From Dysosmobacter welbionis (lineage in GTDB: Bacteria; Bacillota; Clostridia; Oscillospirales; Oscillospiraceae), in contig NZ_CP034413.3 in the NCBI RefSeq assembly GCF_005121165.3, forward strand, positions 2,728,001-2,792,000: DNA of 64,000 nucleotides, written 5' to 3'. A program made the position numbers and the translations under genes. Shown here in pieces: positions 24,437 through 32,931 of this stretch (position 1 is the stretch's first letter; each line of letters starts with the position of its first letter). The notes under the pieces are model-generated. The model was not told where the DNA came from, did no database searches, and saw only the letters and a program-made list of their open reading frames with translations.

Positions 24437-25663
24437 ATGGATATTTGGCTCATCAACCACTACGCGGTGCCTCCGAAATATTATCCCCTGGCCCGGCAGA
24501 CCTGCTTTGCCAGGTATCTGATGGCCATGGGCCACACGGTGACGATCTTCGCCGCCAGTACCGTTCACAACTCCAACATGAATCTCATTACCGACGGAGC
24601 TCCCTGGCGGGATGAGGTAGTGGACGGCGTGCACTATGTCTACATCCGGTGCATGGATTACCAGGGCAACGGGCTCAAGCGGATTTACAACATCTGCGAG
24701 TTCGCCTGGAAGCTGCCCGGTGTGTGCCGGAAGTTCCCCAGACCCGATGCCATTGTGGCCACCTCTATGCCCCCCACGTCCTGTGCCATGGGGATTCATC
24801 TGGCCCGGAAATACGGCTGCCGGGGCGTGGCGGAGATCGCAGATCTCTGGCCGGAGTCCATTGTGGCCTATGGGATCGCCGGACCCCGGAATCCCGCGGT
24901 GCTGGCCCTTCGGCGGCTGGAGAAGTGGATCTATGAAAAGGCGGATGACGTGGTGTTCACCTGCGAGGGCGGATATGACTATATCGTCGAGCAGGGCTGG
25001 GAGGGGAGGATCCCCCGTGCCAAGATCCACTATATCAATAACGGCGTGGATCTGGCAGTCTTTGATGAGAACCGGGCGCGCTATACGGTGCAGGACCCGG
25101 ACCTGGAGGATCCCTCCGTGTTCAAGGTCGTCTACACCGGCTCCATCCGGAAGGTAAATCATCTGGGTCTGCTGCTGGACGCCGCCAAAGAGGTTACAGA
25201 CCCCAGGGTAAAATTTTTGATCTGGGGAGACGGAGATCAGCGGGCAGCGCTGGAGCAGCGGGTCCGGGAGGAAGAGATCTCAAATGTGGTGTTCAAGGGA
25301 AAGGTGGAGAAGAAGTATATCCCCAGCATCGTCAGCCGGGCCGATATCAACTTGATCCATGGCGGAGATCAGGGAAAGGAATTGTTCCGGTTTGGTATTA
25401 GCCCCAACAAGATGTTCGACTGCTTTGCGGCCGGGCGGCCCATCCTGATGGATCTCCCTGCAAAATATAATCCAGTGGAGCAATTTCAAGCCGGGATTTG
25501 TCTTTCGAGTGTATCGGAGATTCCTGCCGCCATCCGGCAGATTCAGGTGCTTTCGCCCCAGGCCTATGAGAGCCTTTGCGGCAATGCCAGGAAAGCTGCC
25601 GCACGGTTTGATTTCCGAGTTTTAACACAGGAACTGATGGAGATTTTGGAAAAAAGGGGATGA
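24437..25663 (+). CDS. Glycosyltransferase family 4 (WbuB-like)
   Basis: A 408-residue cytoplasmic GT-B enzyme. The N-terminal domain begins MDIWLINHYAVPPKYYPLAR, typical of WbuB-type transferases, and has the acceptor-side segment IADLWPESIVAYGI. The C-terminal domain has YTGSIRKVNHLGLLLDAA, FLIWGDGDQ and the donor-binding region FRFGISPNKMFDCFAAGRPI, where a GT4 E-x7-E-like motif is replaced by a related pattern. It probably adds the second sugar to the lipid-linked glycan. It shares an ATGA overlap with the next gene. Confidence 0.87.
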   Translation: MDIWLINHYAVPPKYYPLARQTCFARYLMAMGHTVTIFAASTVHNSNMNLITDGAPWRDEVVDGVHYVYIRCMDYQGNGLKRIYNICEFAWKLPGVCRKFPRPDAIVATSMPPTSCAMGIHLARKYGCRGVAEIADLWPESIVAYGIAGPRNPAVLALRRLEKWIYEKADDVVFTCEGGYDYIVEQGWEGRIPRAKIHYINNGVDLAVFDENRARYTVQDPDLEDPSVFKVVYTGSIRKVNHLGLLLDAAKEVTDPRVKFLIWGDGDQRAALEQRVREEEISNVVFKGKVEKKYIPSIVSRADINLIHGGDQGKELFRFGISPNKMFDCFAAGRPILMDLPAKYNPVEQFQAGICLSSVSEIPAAIRQIQVLSPQAYESLCGNARKAAARFDFRVLTQELMEILEKRG

Positions 25664-26397
25664 GCCGTGTGGAATTTACCTATTCGGCATACAAAAACCT
25701 GATACACCTGCTTCAGACGGGCGGATATCGGGTCTGTTCCTATCACAACTGGCAGGATACAGCTCGCTGTGTGATCCTGCGGCATGATATTGACAGCAGC
25801 TTGGGCCAAGCGATGGCACTAGCCCGGGTGGAGCGGGAGCTGGGTGTGAGCAGTACTTATTTCGTGCTGCTTACAAGCGATTTCTATAACCCGGCCTCCA
25901 AAGGGAGCGTGGAAAAGCTCCGGTCCATCCAATCCATGGGGCACGAAGTTGGGCTGCACTTTGACGAAAAGGCCTATCTGGAAGGGACACCGGAGGAGAC
26001 AGTGTCCCGCATCCTCCATGAGCGTGATATCCTGGCTTCCATTCTGGAGACGCCGGTGACTACCGTCTCTATGCACCGGCCTTCCCAAGCCACGCTGGAG
26101 TCGGACCTTCAGATTCCCGGCATGATCAATTCCTATGGGCAGACGTTTTTCCATGATTTCAAATACCTCTCGGACAGCCGCCGGAGATGGCGGGAACCAG
26201 TGGAGGAAATCATCCGTTCCGGAACATATGACCGCCTGCACATTCTGACCCATGCCTTCTGGTACCACAAAGCAGACGAATCCATCACAGAAACCGTGAG
26301 TGCGTTTATCCGTTCCGCAAATGCGGAACGCTATGGACAGATGCAGGAAAATATCACAGACTTGGCGAGCATTGTGATGAGGGATCGGTGTTTATGA
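25660..26397 (+). CDS. Polysaccharide deacetylase-like protein
   Basis: A 245-residue protein with the NodB-type barrel pattern: CVILRHDIDSS (RHDID resembles the TFDDG-like motif 1 with its Asp), MGHEVGLHFDEK (motif 2-like with His), TVSMHRPS, and ILTHAFWYHK near the end. Such proteins in polysaccharide loci may deacetylate a sugar or act as non-catalytic relatives. It overlaps the upstream glycosyltransferase and the downstream LpxD-like gene by four bases each, so the three are tightly coupled. The exact substrate is unknown. Confidence 0.7.
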   Translation: MSRVEFTYSAYKNLIHLLQTGGYRVCSYHNWQDTARCVILRHDIDSSLGQAMALARVERELGVSSTYFVLLTSDFYNPASKGSVEKLRSIQSMGHEVGLHFDEKAYLEGTPEETVSRILHERDILASILETPVTTVSMHRPSQATLESDLQIPGMINSYGQTFFHDFKYLSDSRRRWREPVEEIIRSGTYDRLHILTHAFWYHKADESITETVSAFIRSANAERYGQMQENITDLASIVMRDRCL

Positions 26398-27311
26398 AAA
26401 TTAAGGAAATTCTGGATTTTCTGCAGACGGCCCGGATCCCGTTTTCTTTTACAGGTGACCCGGAGAGGGAAGTGGACCGATTTTCTTCTCTCTCCCACTA
26501 CCGGGAGGGGTCCTTCACCTGGATCAAAAAGCAGGAGAACATCCCGCTGGGAATGGATCTGACGGGTCTGGCTCTGGTATTCGTTGCGGAGGATGTCGAT
26601 GGCGGTAACGCTCCCAATGTGATCCGGACACCGGAAAGCAAGCACGCATTTTTTTCTTCGATTGAGCATTTTTATGCCCAACCAGAGGAGCGGCCCGCCG
26701 TGGGGCAGTTTACCTATATCGGTCCGCGGGTCAAGCTGGGAAGAAACGTCCGGATCGGCCACAACTGCACGCTGGATGGGGACATCACCATCGGGGATGA
26801 TACGGTCATCTGGAATAGTGTGGTGCTGTTGAACCGGGTGACGGTGGGAAGCCGGTGTGATATTCACTCCGGTGCTGTGATTGGTCACGATGGATATGCC
26901 TATACCGAGGATGCCGGGCATCACAAGGTCATGGTGAAGCATTTTGGCGGCGTCAGTATCGGCAACGATGTTCTGATCGGTGAAAACGTCTGTATCAGCC
27001 GTGGAACCATTGATGACACCGTTCTGGAGGACGGAGTCAAGATCGATGCGCTGGGGCATATCGCGCATAATTGCTGGTTTGGAAGAAATGCGGCAATGCC
27101 AGTTCCGTGCAGTGTCAGCGGCAGCGTGCATGTGGGAGAGAATGCCTATCTCGCCGGCGATATTATCCGCAATCAGTGCACCATCGGAGAGAATGCGTTT
27201 GTAGGCTTGGGTGCCGTTGTTGTGAAAGATGTTGCCCCCGGTCAGACCGTGGTGGGAAACCCTGCAAAGCCCTTTATCAAAAGAAAGCGTGAAGAATATG
27301 CAATTTATTGA
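26394..27311 (+). CDS. LpxD-like left-handed beta-helix acyltransferase
   Basis: A 305-residue protein. An N-terminal domain of about 95 residues resembles the LpxD uridine-binding domain (EVDRFSSLSHYREGSFTWIK). A hexapeptide-repeat beta-helix follows (VGQFTYIGPRVKLGRNVRIG to TIGENAFVGLGAVVV), closing with GQTVVGNPAKPF. The segment KIDALGHIAHNCWFGRN carries the His that matches the LpxD catalytic base. Lipid A is not expected in this lineage, so it more likely N-acylates an amino group on a UDP-sugar made by the neighbouring aminotransferase. ATG 26394 overlaps the previous stop as ATGA; GTG 26388 is an alternative. Confidence 0.78.
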   Translation: MKIKEILDFLQTARIPFSFTGDPEREVDRFSSLSHYREGSFTWIKKQENIPLGMDLTGLALVFVAEDVDGGNAPNVIRTPESKHAFFSSIEHFYAQPEERPAVGQFTYIGPRVKLGRNVRIGHNCTLDGDITIGDDTVIWNSVVLLNRVTVGSRCDIHSGAVIGHDGYAYTEDAGHHKVMVKHFGGVSIGNDVLIGENVCISRGTIDDTVLEDGVKIDALGHIAHNCWFGRNAAMPVPCSVSGSVHVGENAYLAGDIIRNQCTIGENAFVGLGAVVVKDVAPGQTVVGNPAKPFIKRKREEYAIY

Positions 27312-28425
27312 TCTAAAAGCACAGTATCGTGCACTAAAAGATGAGATTGATGCCAATATCCGGGGCGTGCTGGACTCTGCCCAGTTTATCGGCGGCCCTT
27401 ATGTGAAGGAGCTGGAGGCGCAGCTGGCGGCCTTCACCGACCGGAAGCACTGCATCACCTGCGCCAACGGTACGGATGCCCTACAGATCGCCTATATGGT
27501 GGCAGGTGTGGGTGCCGGGGACGCGGTGTTTTGCCCGGACATGACCTTCATCTCCTCCACGGAGCCGGCCAAAATGTTTGGGGCCACTGCTGTATTCTGT
27601 GACATCACGCCGGACACCTACTGCCTGAGCCCGGCGGGCCTGGAGCGGCAGATCCAGGCCGTGCTGACGGAGGGAAAGCTGACCCCCAAGGCTGCGGTGG
27701 CAGTGGATATTTTGGGAAATCCCTGTGACTATGATGCCATCGGGGCCATCTGCGAGAAATACGGTCTGTTCCTCATCGAGGACGCGGCCCAGAGTTTCGG
27801 CGCCTCCTACCATGGGAAAAAGGCCTGCGCCTTCGGCCATATCGCCACCACGTCCTTCTTCCCGGCAAAGCCTTTGGGCTGCTATGGTGACGGCGGCGCT
27901 ATCTTTACGGATGACGACGCGGTGGATCAGCTGTGCCGGTCTTTGTGCGTCCACGGCAAGGGCCCCGGCGGCAAGTACGACAATGTGCGGGTAGGCATGA
28001 ACTCCCGGCTGGATGCTATGCAGGCCGCCGTGCTGCTGCCCAAACTCAGGGCCCTGGGCACCTATGAGATGGACGCCCGACAGATGGTGGCCCACCGGTA
28101 CAACGAGGCGTTTGCCGGCCGGTTTGTGACGCCCTTTGTGGCGGAGGGCTGCGTCAGCGCCTGGGCCCAGTATGCCCTGCTGGCGAAGGACACCGCCCAG
28201 CGAGACGCCATCGTGGCCTACCTGAAGGAGGCCGGGATCCCCAATATGATCTACTATCCCACGCCCCAGCACGCGCTGCCGGTGTTCCGGGACGAGCCTC
28301 ATTACGGAGAGACCTTCCACAACGCGGACGACTACTGTGCCCGGACCTTCTCCCTGCCCATGCATCCCTATCTGGAAGAGGCGGAGCAGCGCAAGGTTAT
28401 CGACGCGGTTTTGGAGGGTCTGTGA
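27298..28425 (+). CDS. DegT-family aminotransferase (WbpE/WlbC-like)
   Basis: A 375-residue PLP-dependent sugar aminotransferase starting MQFIDLKAQYRALKDEIDAN, the usual opening of WbpE/WlbC relatives. PLP-binding parts include ANGTDALQIAYM, LIEDAAQSFGA and TTSFFPAKPLGCYGDGG, with the Schiff-base Lys in FFPAKPLG. With the UDP-sugar 6-dehydrogenase (29333) and the Gfo/Idh oxidoreductase (31834) it would complete a WbpA-WbpB-WbpE route to UDP-GlcNAc3N-uronate. This is inferred from family pairing. The start lies 14 bases inside the previous gene. Confidence 0.88.
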   Translation: MQFIDLKAQYRALKDEIDANIRGVLDSAQFIGGPYVKELEAQLAAFTDRKHCITCANGTDALQIAYMVAGVGAGDAVFCPDMTFISSTEPAKMFGATAVFCDITPDTYCLSPAGLERQIQAVLTEGKLTPKAAVAVDILGNPCDYDAIGAICEKYGLFLIEDAAQSFGASYHGKKACAFGHIATTSFFPAKPLGCYGDGGAIFTDDDAVDQLCRSLCVHGKGPGGKYDNVRVGMNSRLDAMQAAVLLPKLRALGTYEMDARQMVAHRYNEAFAGRFVTPFVAEGCVSAWAQYALLAKDTAQRDAIVAYLKEAGIPNMIYYPTPQHALPVFRDEPHYGETFHNADDYCARTFSLPMHPYLEEAEQRKVIDAVLEGL

Positions 28426-29327
28426 TGAAATTATCTGAAGCTGTCCGGGGCGTTTCCGGTACGCTGGCTGCAGATGGGGAGTTCAGCTGCATCGCATTTG
28501 CCACGGAACAGGAGCAGTCCCAGTTTCTGACGTTTCTGGAAAAGGAAAAATTCCTCCCGGCTCTGGATAATTCCAAGATTTCCTGTGTGCTGACTACCTC
28601 CGCATTGGCGGAAAAGATCCCGCCCCATATCAAAGGTGTGTTCCTCTGTGACCGGCCCAAGGCTGCACTCTTTGAGATTCACAACCGCTTGGCTCGCCAT
28701 CCGGATTATGTGGGCGCTTCTGCGGCTACTGTGGTGGGGGAGGGGTGCTCCATCAGTCCCCTGGCAGCCATTGACCGTGAAAACGTCGTCATCGGAGACC
28801 GCGTGACAATTGAACCCTTTGTGGTCATCAAGGGACGCGTGATCATCGGAAATGATGTGACCATCCGCAGCGGTGCGGTGATCGGTTGCAAGGGATTCTC
28901 TTTTTCAAAGGATACACAGGGTCAAAATGTCTCTGTGGAGGATACTGCCCGGATCATCATCGAAGACCATGTGGAAATTTTTGAACAGGTAGCCATCAGT
29001 ACCGGGATTTTTCCCTGGGAAGAGACCCGGATTGGAGAAAATACAAAAGTGGATGCCCAGTGTTTCATTGCGCACGGCTCCCATATCGGTCGGAATTGCC
29101 TGCTGGCGAATGGCAGCCGCTGCTGCGGGAACAGCCGGGTGGGAGATCACGTCTGGGTCGGCGTCGGGGCGATTGTGTCCAACCGCGTGCGCGTGGGCGA
29201 CGGCGCCCGGGTATCCCTCGGGTCTGTCGTGACGAAAGAAGTTCCCGCCGGGCAGACAGTCTCCGGCAACTTTGCAATTGATCATCAGAAATTTTTATCC
29301 AACTTGAAAAAGTCTTTGGAGGAATAA
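28425..29327 (+). CDS. Second LpxD-like beta-helix acyltransferase
   Basis: A 300-residue relative of the protein at 26394. A ~95-residue N-terminal domain (ISCVLTTSALAEKIPPHIKG) precedes a hexapeptide beta-helix (VVIGDRVTIEPFVVIKGRVI to VGVGAIVSNRVRVGDGARVS), ending EVPAGQTVSGNF. The LpxD-type catalytic His is visible in KVDAQCFIAHGSHIGRN. It is distinct enough from the first copy to suggest a different substrate. Sitting between the WbpE-like aminotransferase and the dehydrogenase, it is the best candidate for the WbpD-equivalent N-acyl transfer. ATG 28425 overlaps the previous stop by one base. Confidence 0.78.
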   Translation: MKLSEAVRGVSGTLAADGEFSCIAFATEQEQSQFLTFLEKEKFLPALDNSKISCVLTTSALAEKIPPHIKGVFLCDRPKAALFEIHNRLARHPDYVGASAATVVGEGCSISPLAAIDRENVVIGDRVTIEPFVVIKGRVIIGNDVTIRSGAVIGCKGFSFSKDTQGQNVSVEDTARIIIEDHVEIFEQVAISTGIFPWEETRIGENTKVDAQCFIAHGSHIGRNCLLANGSRCCGNSRVGDHVWVGVGAIVSNRVRVGDGARVSLGSVVTKEVPAGQTVSGNFAIDHQKFLSNLKKSLEE

Positions 29328-29332
29328 TTGAT

Positions 29333-30652
29333 ATGTCCATGAAAGAAGAACTGATCGAAAAGATCCAAAACAAGACCCTGTGTATGGGTGTCTGCGGTCT
29401 GGGATACGTGGGACTGCCCCTGGCGGTGGATAAGGCGAAACACGGGTTCCGCACCATCGGCTTTGATGTCCAACAGGAAAAGGTGGACATGGTGAACGCC
29501 GGGAAAAACTACATCGGCGACGTGGTGGACGCGGATCTGGAAAAGCTGGTGAATGCCGGGATGCTCAGCGCCACCACGGATTTCTCCCGGGTGTGTGATG
29601 TGGATTTCATCGCCATCTGCGTGCCCACGCCGCTGGACAAGCACCAGCAGCCGGACATCAGCTACGTCCGGGATTCCACCATCGCCATCTCCAAGCACCT
29701 CAGACGGGGATCCATGGTAGTGCTGGAGTCCACCACTTATCCCGGCACCACGGAGGAGCTGATTCGCCCCATCCTGGAGGAGGGCAGCGGCCTCAAGTGC
29801 GGGGAGGACTTTTACCTGGGTTTCTCCCCGGAGCGGGTGGATCCGGGCAACCTCATCTATAAGACCAGCAACACCCCCAAGGTTGTGGGTGCCATCGGTG
29901 CTGACGCCACGGAGGTGATCTCCATGGTGTACCGCTCCATTCTGGATGGGGACGTGACCACCGTATCCTCTCCCGCCGTGGCAGAGATGGAGAAGATCCT
30001 GGAGAACACCTATCGGAACGTAAACATCGGTCTGATCAATGAGCTGGCCATTTTGTGCAATAAAATGGGCATTGACATCTGGGAAGTGGTGGACGCCGCC
30101 AAAACCAAGCCTTACGGCTTCCAGGCATTCTATCCCGGTCCCGGCCTGGGCGGCCACTGCATCCCCCTGGATCCCTATTACCTCAGCTGGAAGGCCCGGG
30201 AGTACGGCTTCCACACCTCCATGATCGAAGCGTCCATGATGGTCAACGACCGGATGCCTGAGTACACGGTGGAGCGGGCCGGAAAGATCCTCAACCGCTA
30301 TAAGAAGGCTCTGAACGGCTCCAAGGTCCTGGTGCTGGGCGTGGCCTACAAGCAGGATATCGACGACTACCGGGAGAGCCCCGCCATCCGGGTCATCGAG
30401 GAGTTCCATAAAACGGGGGCCATGACGGATTTCTATGATCCCTTTATCCCCAAGTACCGTCATGAAGGCCAGTGGTATCAGGGCCTGGAGGCGCTGACGC
30501 CGGAGACCGTCAAAGCCTATGATCTGGTCATCATCACCACGGCCCACACCAAGGTGGACTACCAGATGGTGGCCGAGTGCGGCGTGCCGGTCTTTGACTG
30601 CAAGAATGTGACCAAGCACATTCAAAACCGGGAGAACATCGAGGTTCTGTAA
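29333..30652 (+). CDS. wbpA: UDP-N-acetyl-sugar 6-dehydrogenase (WbpA-like)
   Basis: A 439-residue NAD-dependent UDP-sugar dehydrogenase that oxidises C6 of a UDP-N-acetylhexosamine in two steps. Visible features are the NAD site GLGYVGLPLA (about residues 21-30), the ESTTYPGTT segment, FSPERVDPG, and the catalytic Cys in GPGLGGHCIPLDPYYL. The C-terminal domain has VLGVAYKQDIDDYRESPA. RBS GGAGG precedes ATG 29333. Specificity for GlcNAc rather than ManNAc is suggested by the WbpB- and WbpE-like neighbours and not proved. Confidence 0.85.
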   Translation: MSMKEELIEKIQNKTLCMGVCGLGYVGLPLAVDKAKHGFRTIGFDVQQEKVDMVNAGKNYIGDVVDADLEKLVNAGMLSATTDFSRVCDVDFIAICVPTPLDKHQQPDISYVRDSTIAISKHLRRGSMVVLESTTYPGTTEELIRPILEEGSGLKCGEDFYLGFSPERVDPGNLIYKTSNTPKVVGAIGADATEVISMVYRSILDGDVTTVSSPAVAEMEKILENTYRNVNIGLINELAILCNKMGIDIWEVVDAAKTKPYGFQAFYPGPGLGGHCIPLDPYYLSWKAREYGFHTSMIEASMMVNDRMPEYTVERAGKILNRYKKALNGSKVLVLGVAYKQDIDDYRESPAIRVIEEFHKTGAMTDFYDPFIPKYRHEGQWYQGLEALTPETVKAYDLVIITTAHTKVDYQMVAECGVPVFDCKNVTKHIQNRENIEVL

Positions 30653-30702
30653 AGCCGGCAGCTTCTCTTTTGGGAACGCGTCCGTATGAAGGAGTTTCAG
30701 GA

Positions 30703-31818
30703 ATGATCAAAGTATGCCATATGACCAGTGCCCATCAGCCGGGAGACACGCGTATTTTTCAAAAGGAGTGCGTCTCTCTGGCAAAGGCCGGTTACCAGGT
30801 TTTTCTGGTGCAGCGGGGAGAGAGCGGGGAGAACTCCGGTGTCCGGATCATCGATGTGGGACAGCCCTCCGGCGGGCGGCTTACCCGGATGACCTCCTTT
30901 GCCCGCAAAGTGTATGAGGCGGCACTGGCCGTAGACGCAGACCTTTATCACCTTCATGATCCGGAGCTGCTTCCCTACGGAATCAAGCTCAAGCGCCGGG
31001 GGAAAAAGGTGATTTTCGACAGTCACGAGCTCTATGCCGTGCAGCTGCGGCAAAAACCCTATCTGCCGGGCTGGTGCACGCGGATCATTGCGTTTGGATA
31101 TGCGCGGTATGAGCGTTACGTCCTCCGGCGCCTGGACGGGGCCATCTTTCCCTGCACCGTGAACGGAGAGGACCCCTTTGCGGGAAGGTGTCCCCACACA
31201 GCGCTGGTAGACAACAGCGTCAAGCTGGAGGATTTTTATGAGCGGTATGATCCGGAAGCCGTACGGAACCAGGATCAGATCTGCCTGACAGGTTCTTTGA
31301 CGGAGGCCCGGGGCATCACCAGTGCGATCCGGGCTGCGGCGTCGGCAAAGTGTACACTTGCGCTGGCTGGCCCGATCTCTCCGGCGGACTATGAGGCCCA
31401 GCTCCGGAAGATGCCGGAATTTTCCAGCGTAGATTACCGGGGCGTCCTGGCCAAGGACCAGGTGGCAGCGCTTCTGCAGACCAGCCGGGTGGGCCTTTCT
31501 CCGCTTTTGAACCAGGGCCAGTATTGGAAGGCTGAGAATCTGGCCACCAAGATCTGTGAGTATCTGGCCATGGGGCTGCCGGTGGTGATGAACGGGTCTG
31601 CCTACAACCGGGCATTCGTAGAGCGCTGGCACTGCGGCATCTGTGTGGACTCGGAGAACGTGGAGGAGATCGCCTCCGCTATCCGGTATCTGCTGGATCA
31701 TCCGGAGGAGGCCCGGCAGATGGGAGAGAATGGCCGTCAGGCCGTGCGGGAAGAATTCAACTGGGGCGTGGAGGAAAAAAAGCTTCTGGCCCTGTACGAG
31801 GAAATTTTCAAGGAATAA
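30703..31818 (+). CDS. Glycosyltransferase family 4
   Basis: A 371-residue GT-B enzyme. It opens IKVCHMTSAHQPGDTRIFQK, a pattern common in capsule and exopolysaccharide GT4 proteins. DLYHLHDPELLPYGIKLK and VIFDSHELYA mark the acceptor domain. The donor domain ends with the nucleotide-sugar region ENLATKICEYLAMGLPVVMN, containing the second Glu of the EX7E motif. ATG 30703 has AAGGAG 9 bases upstream. Donor and acceptor are unknown; it is the second of two clear glycosyltransferases in this part of the locus. Confidence 0.87.
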   Translation: MIKVCHMTSAHQPGDTRIFQKECVSLAKAGYQVFLVQRGESGENSGVRIIDVGQPSGGRLTRMTSFARKVYEAALAVDADLYHLHDPELLPYGIKLKRRGKKVIFDSHELYAVQLRQKPYLPGWCTRIIAFGYARYERYVLRRLDGAIFPCTVNGEDPFAGRCPHTALVDNSVKLEDFYERYDPEAVRNQDQICLTGSLTEARGITSAIRAAASAKCTLALAGPISPADYEAQLRKMPEFSSVDYRGVLAKDQVAALLQTSRVGLSPLLNQGQYWKAENLATKICEYLAMGLPVVMNGSAYNRAFVERWHCGICVDSENVEEIASAIRYLLDHPEEARQMGENGRQAVREEFNWGVEEKKLLALYEEIFKE

Positions 31819-31833
31819 AAGGGGACCATCAAC

Positions 31834-32931
31834 ATGAAATACGTGCTCATCGGCTGCGGCCGGATCGCCGTCAACCACATCAAAGCCGTGCTGAACAACC
31901 ACCTGGAACTGGCCGCTGTGTGCGACGTCAAGCCGGAGGCCATGGAGACCCTCCTGGCCAAGCACGGCCTGGAGAAGGACACTTCCATCCGCCGCTATAC
32001 CGACTATCGGGAGATGATCGAGGCGGAGCAGCCCACTCTGGCGGCCATTGCCACGGAGAGCGGAATCCACGCGGAGATCGCCCTCTACTGCATCGCCCAC
32101 GGCGTCAACGTCATCATCGAAAAGCCCATGGCCATGTCCATGGCGGATGCCGACGCCATTGTGGAGGCTGCCCAGGCCCACCATGTCAAGGTGTGCGCCT
32201 GCCACCAGAACCGGTTCAATCCGGCGGTCCAGGCCACCCGGAAGGCCCTGGAGGAGGGCCGGTTCGGCAAGCTCTCCCACGGCTCCATCCATGTGCGCTG
32301 GAACCGGAACAAGGGCTATTACGACCAGGCCCCCTGGCGCGGCACTTGGGCCCAGGACGGAGGCTGCATGATGAACCAGTGCATCCATGGCGTGGATCTT
32401 CTGCGCTGGATGATGGGGGATGATGTGGTGGAGGTCTATGCCCAGACGGCTCAGCAGTTCCATCACTATCTGGAATGTGAGGACGTGGGCATGGCGGTGG
32501 TGAAATTCGCCAACGGCGCCATCGGCACCATCGAGGGCACCACCAACGTCTACCCCAAAAACCTGGAAGAGACGCTGTATCTCTTCGGTGAGACGGGAAC
32601 GGTGAAGATCGGCGGTACCTCCACCAATAACATCGACGTCTGGCAGTTTGCCGACCAACGGGAGGAGGACGCAGCCCTGCAGGGGCTTCAGGAGGCCACC
32701 AGCAATGTCTACGGCAACGGCCATACCGCCGTTTACGCGGATATGATGGACGCCATCGTCCATGACCGGGCCCCGTATATCGACGCTCAGGCCGGCCGCC
32801 GGGCGCTGGAGATGATCCTTGCCATGTATCAGTCCGCGGCCACCGGAATGCCGGTGAAACTGCCGCTCAAGGACGTGGCCTCCCTGGACTTCACAGGCCG
32901 GTTTGACAAAAAAGAGGAGACAAACGGGTAA
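31834..32931 (+). CDS. Gfo/Idh/MocA oxidoreductase (WbpB/WlbA-like)
   Basis: A 365-residue NAD-dependent enzyme. The N-terminal Rossmann fold has YVLIGCGRIAVNHIKAV. The conserved EKPMAMS motif (about residue 99) supplies the catalytic Lys, and CHQNRFNPAVQ and GGCMMNQCIHGVDLLRWMMG follow in the substrate domain. WbpB/WlbA relatives oxidise C3 of UDP-GlcNAcA, and the surrounding WbpA- and WbpE-like genes support that role. Codon use here is richer in C-ending codons than in the two flanking membrane genes. The next gene starts at the base after this stop. Confidence 0.85.
   Translation: MKYVLIGCGRIAVNHIKAVLNNHLELAAVCDVKPEAMETLLAKHGLEKDTSIRRYTDYREMIEAEQPTLAAIATESGIHAEIALYCIAHGVNVIIEKPMAMSMADADAIVEAAQAHHVKVCACHQNRFNPAVQATRKALEEGRFGKLSHGSIHVRWNRNKGYYDQAPWRGTWAQDGGCMMNQCIHGVDLLRWMMGDDVVEVYAQTAQQFHHYLECEDVGMAVVKFANGAIGTIEGTTNVYPKNLEETLYLFGETGTVKIGGTSTNNIDVWQFADQREEDAALQGLQEATSNVYGNGHTAVYADMMDAIVHDRAPYIDAQAGRRALEMILAMYQSAATGMPVKLPLKDVASLDFTGRFDKKEETNG

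Noticed and set aside
26394-29327. A lipid A biosynthesis locus, suggested by two LpxD-like genes
   Set aside because: No LpxA, LpxC, LpxB or LpxK is present and the genes are embedded in a nucleotide-sugar and glycan locus.
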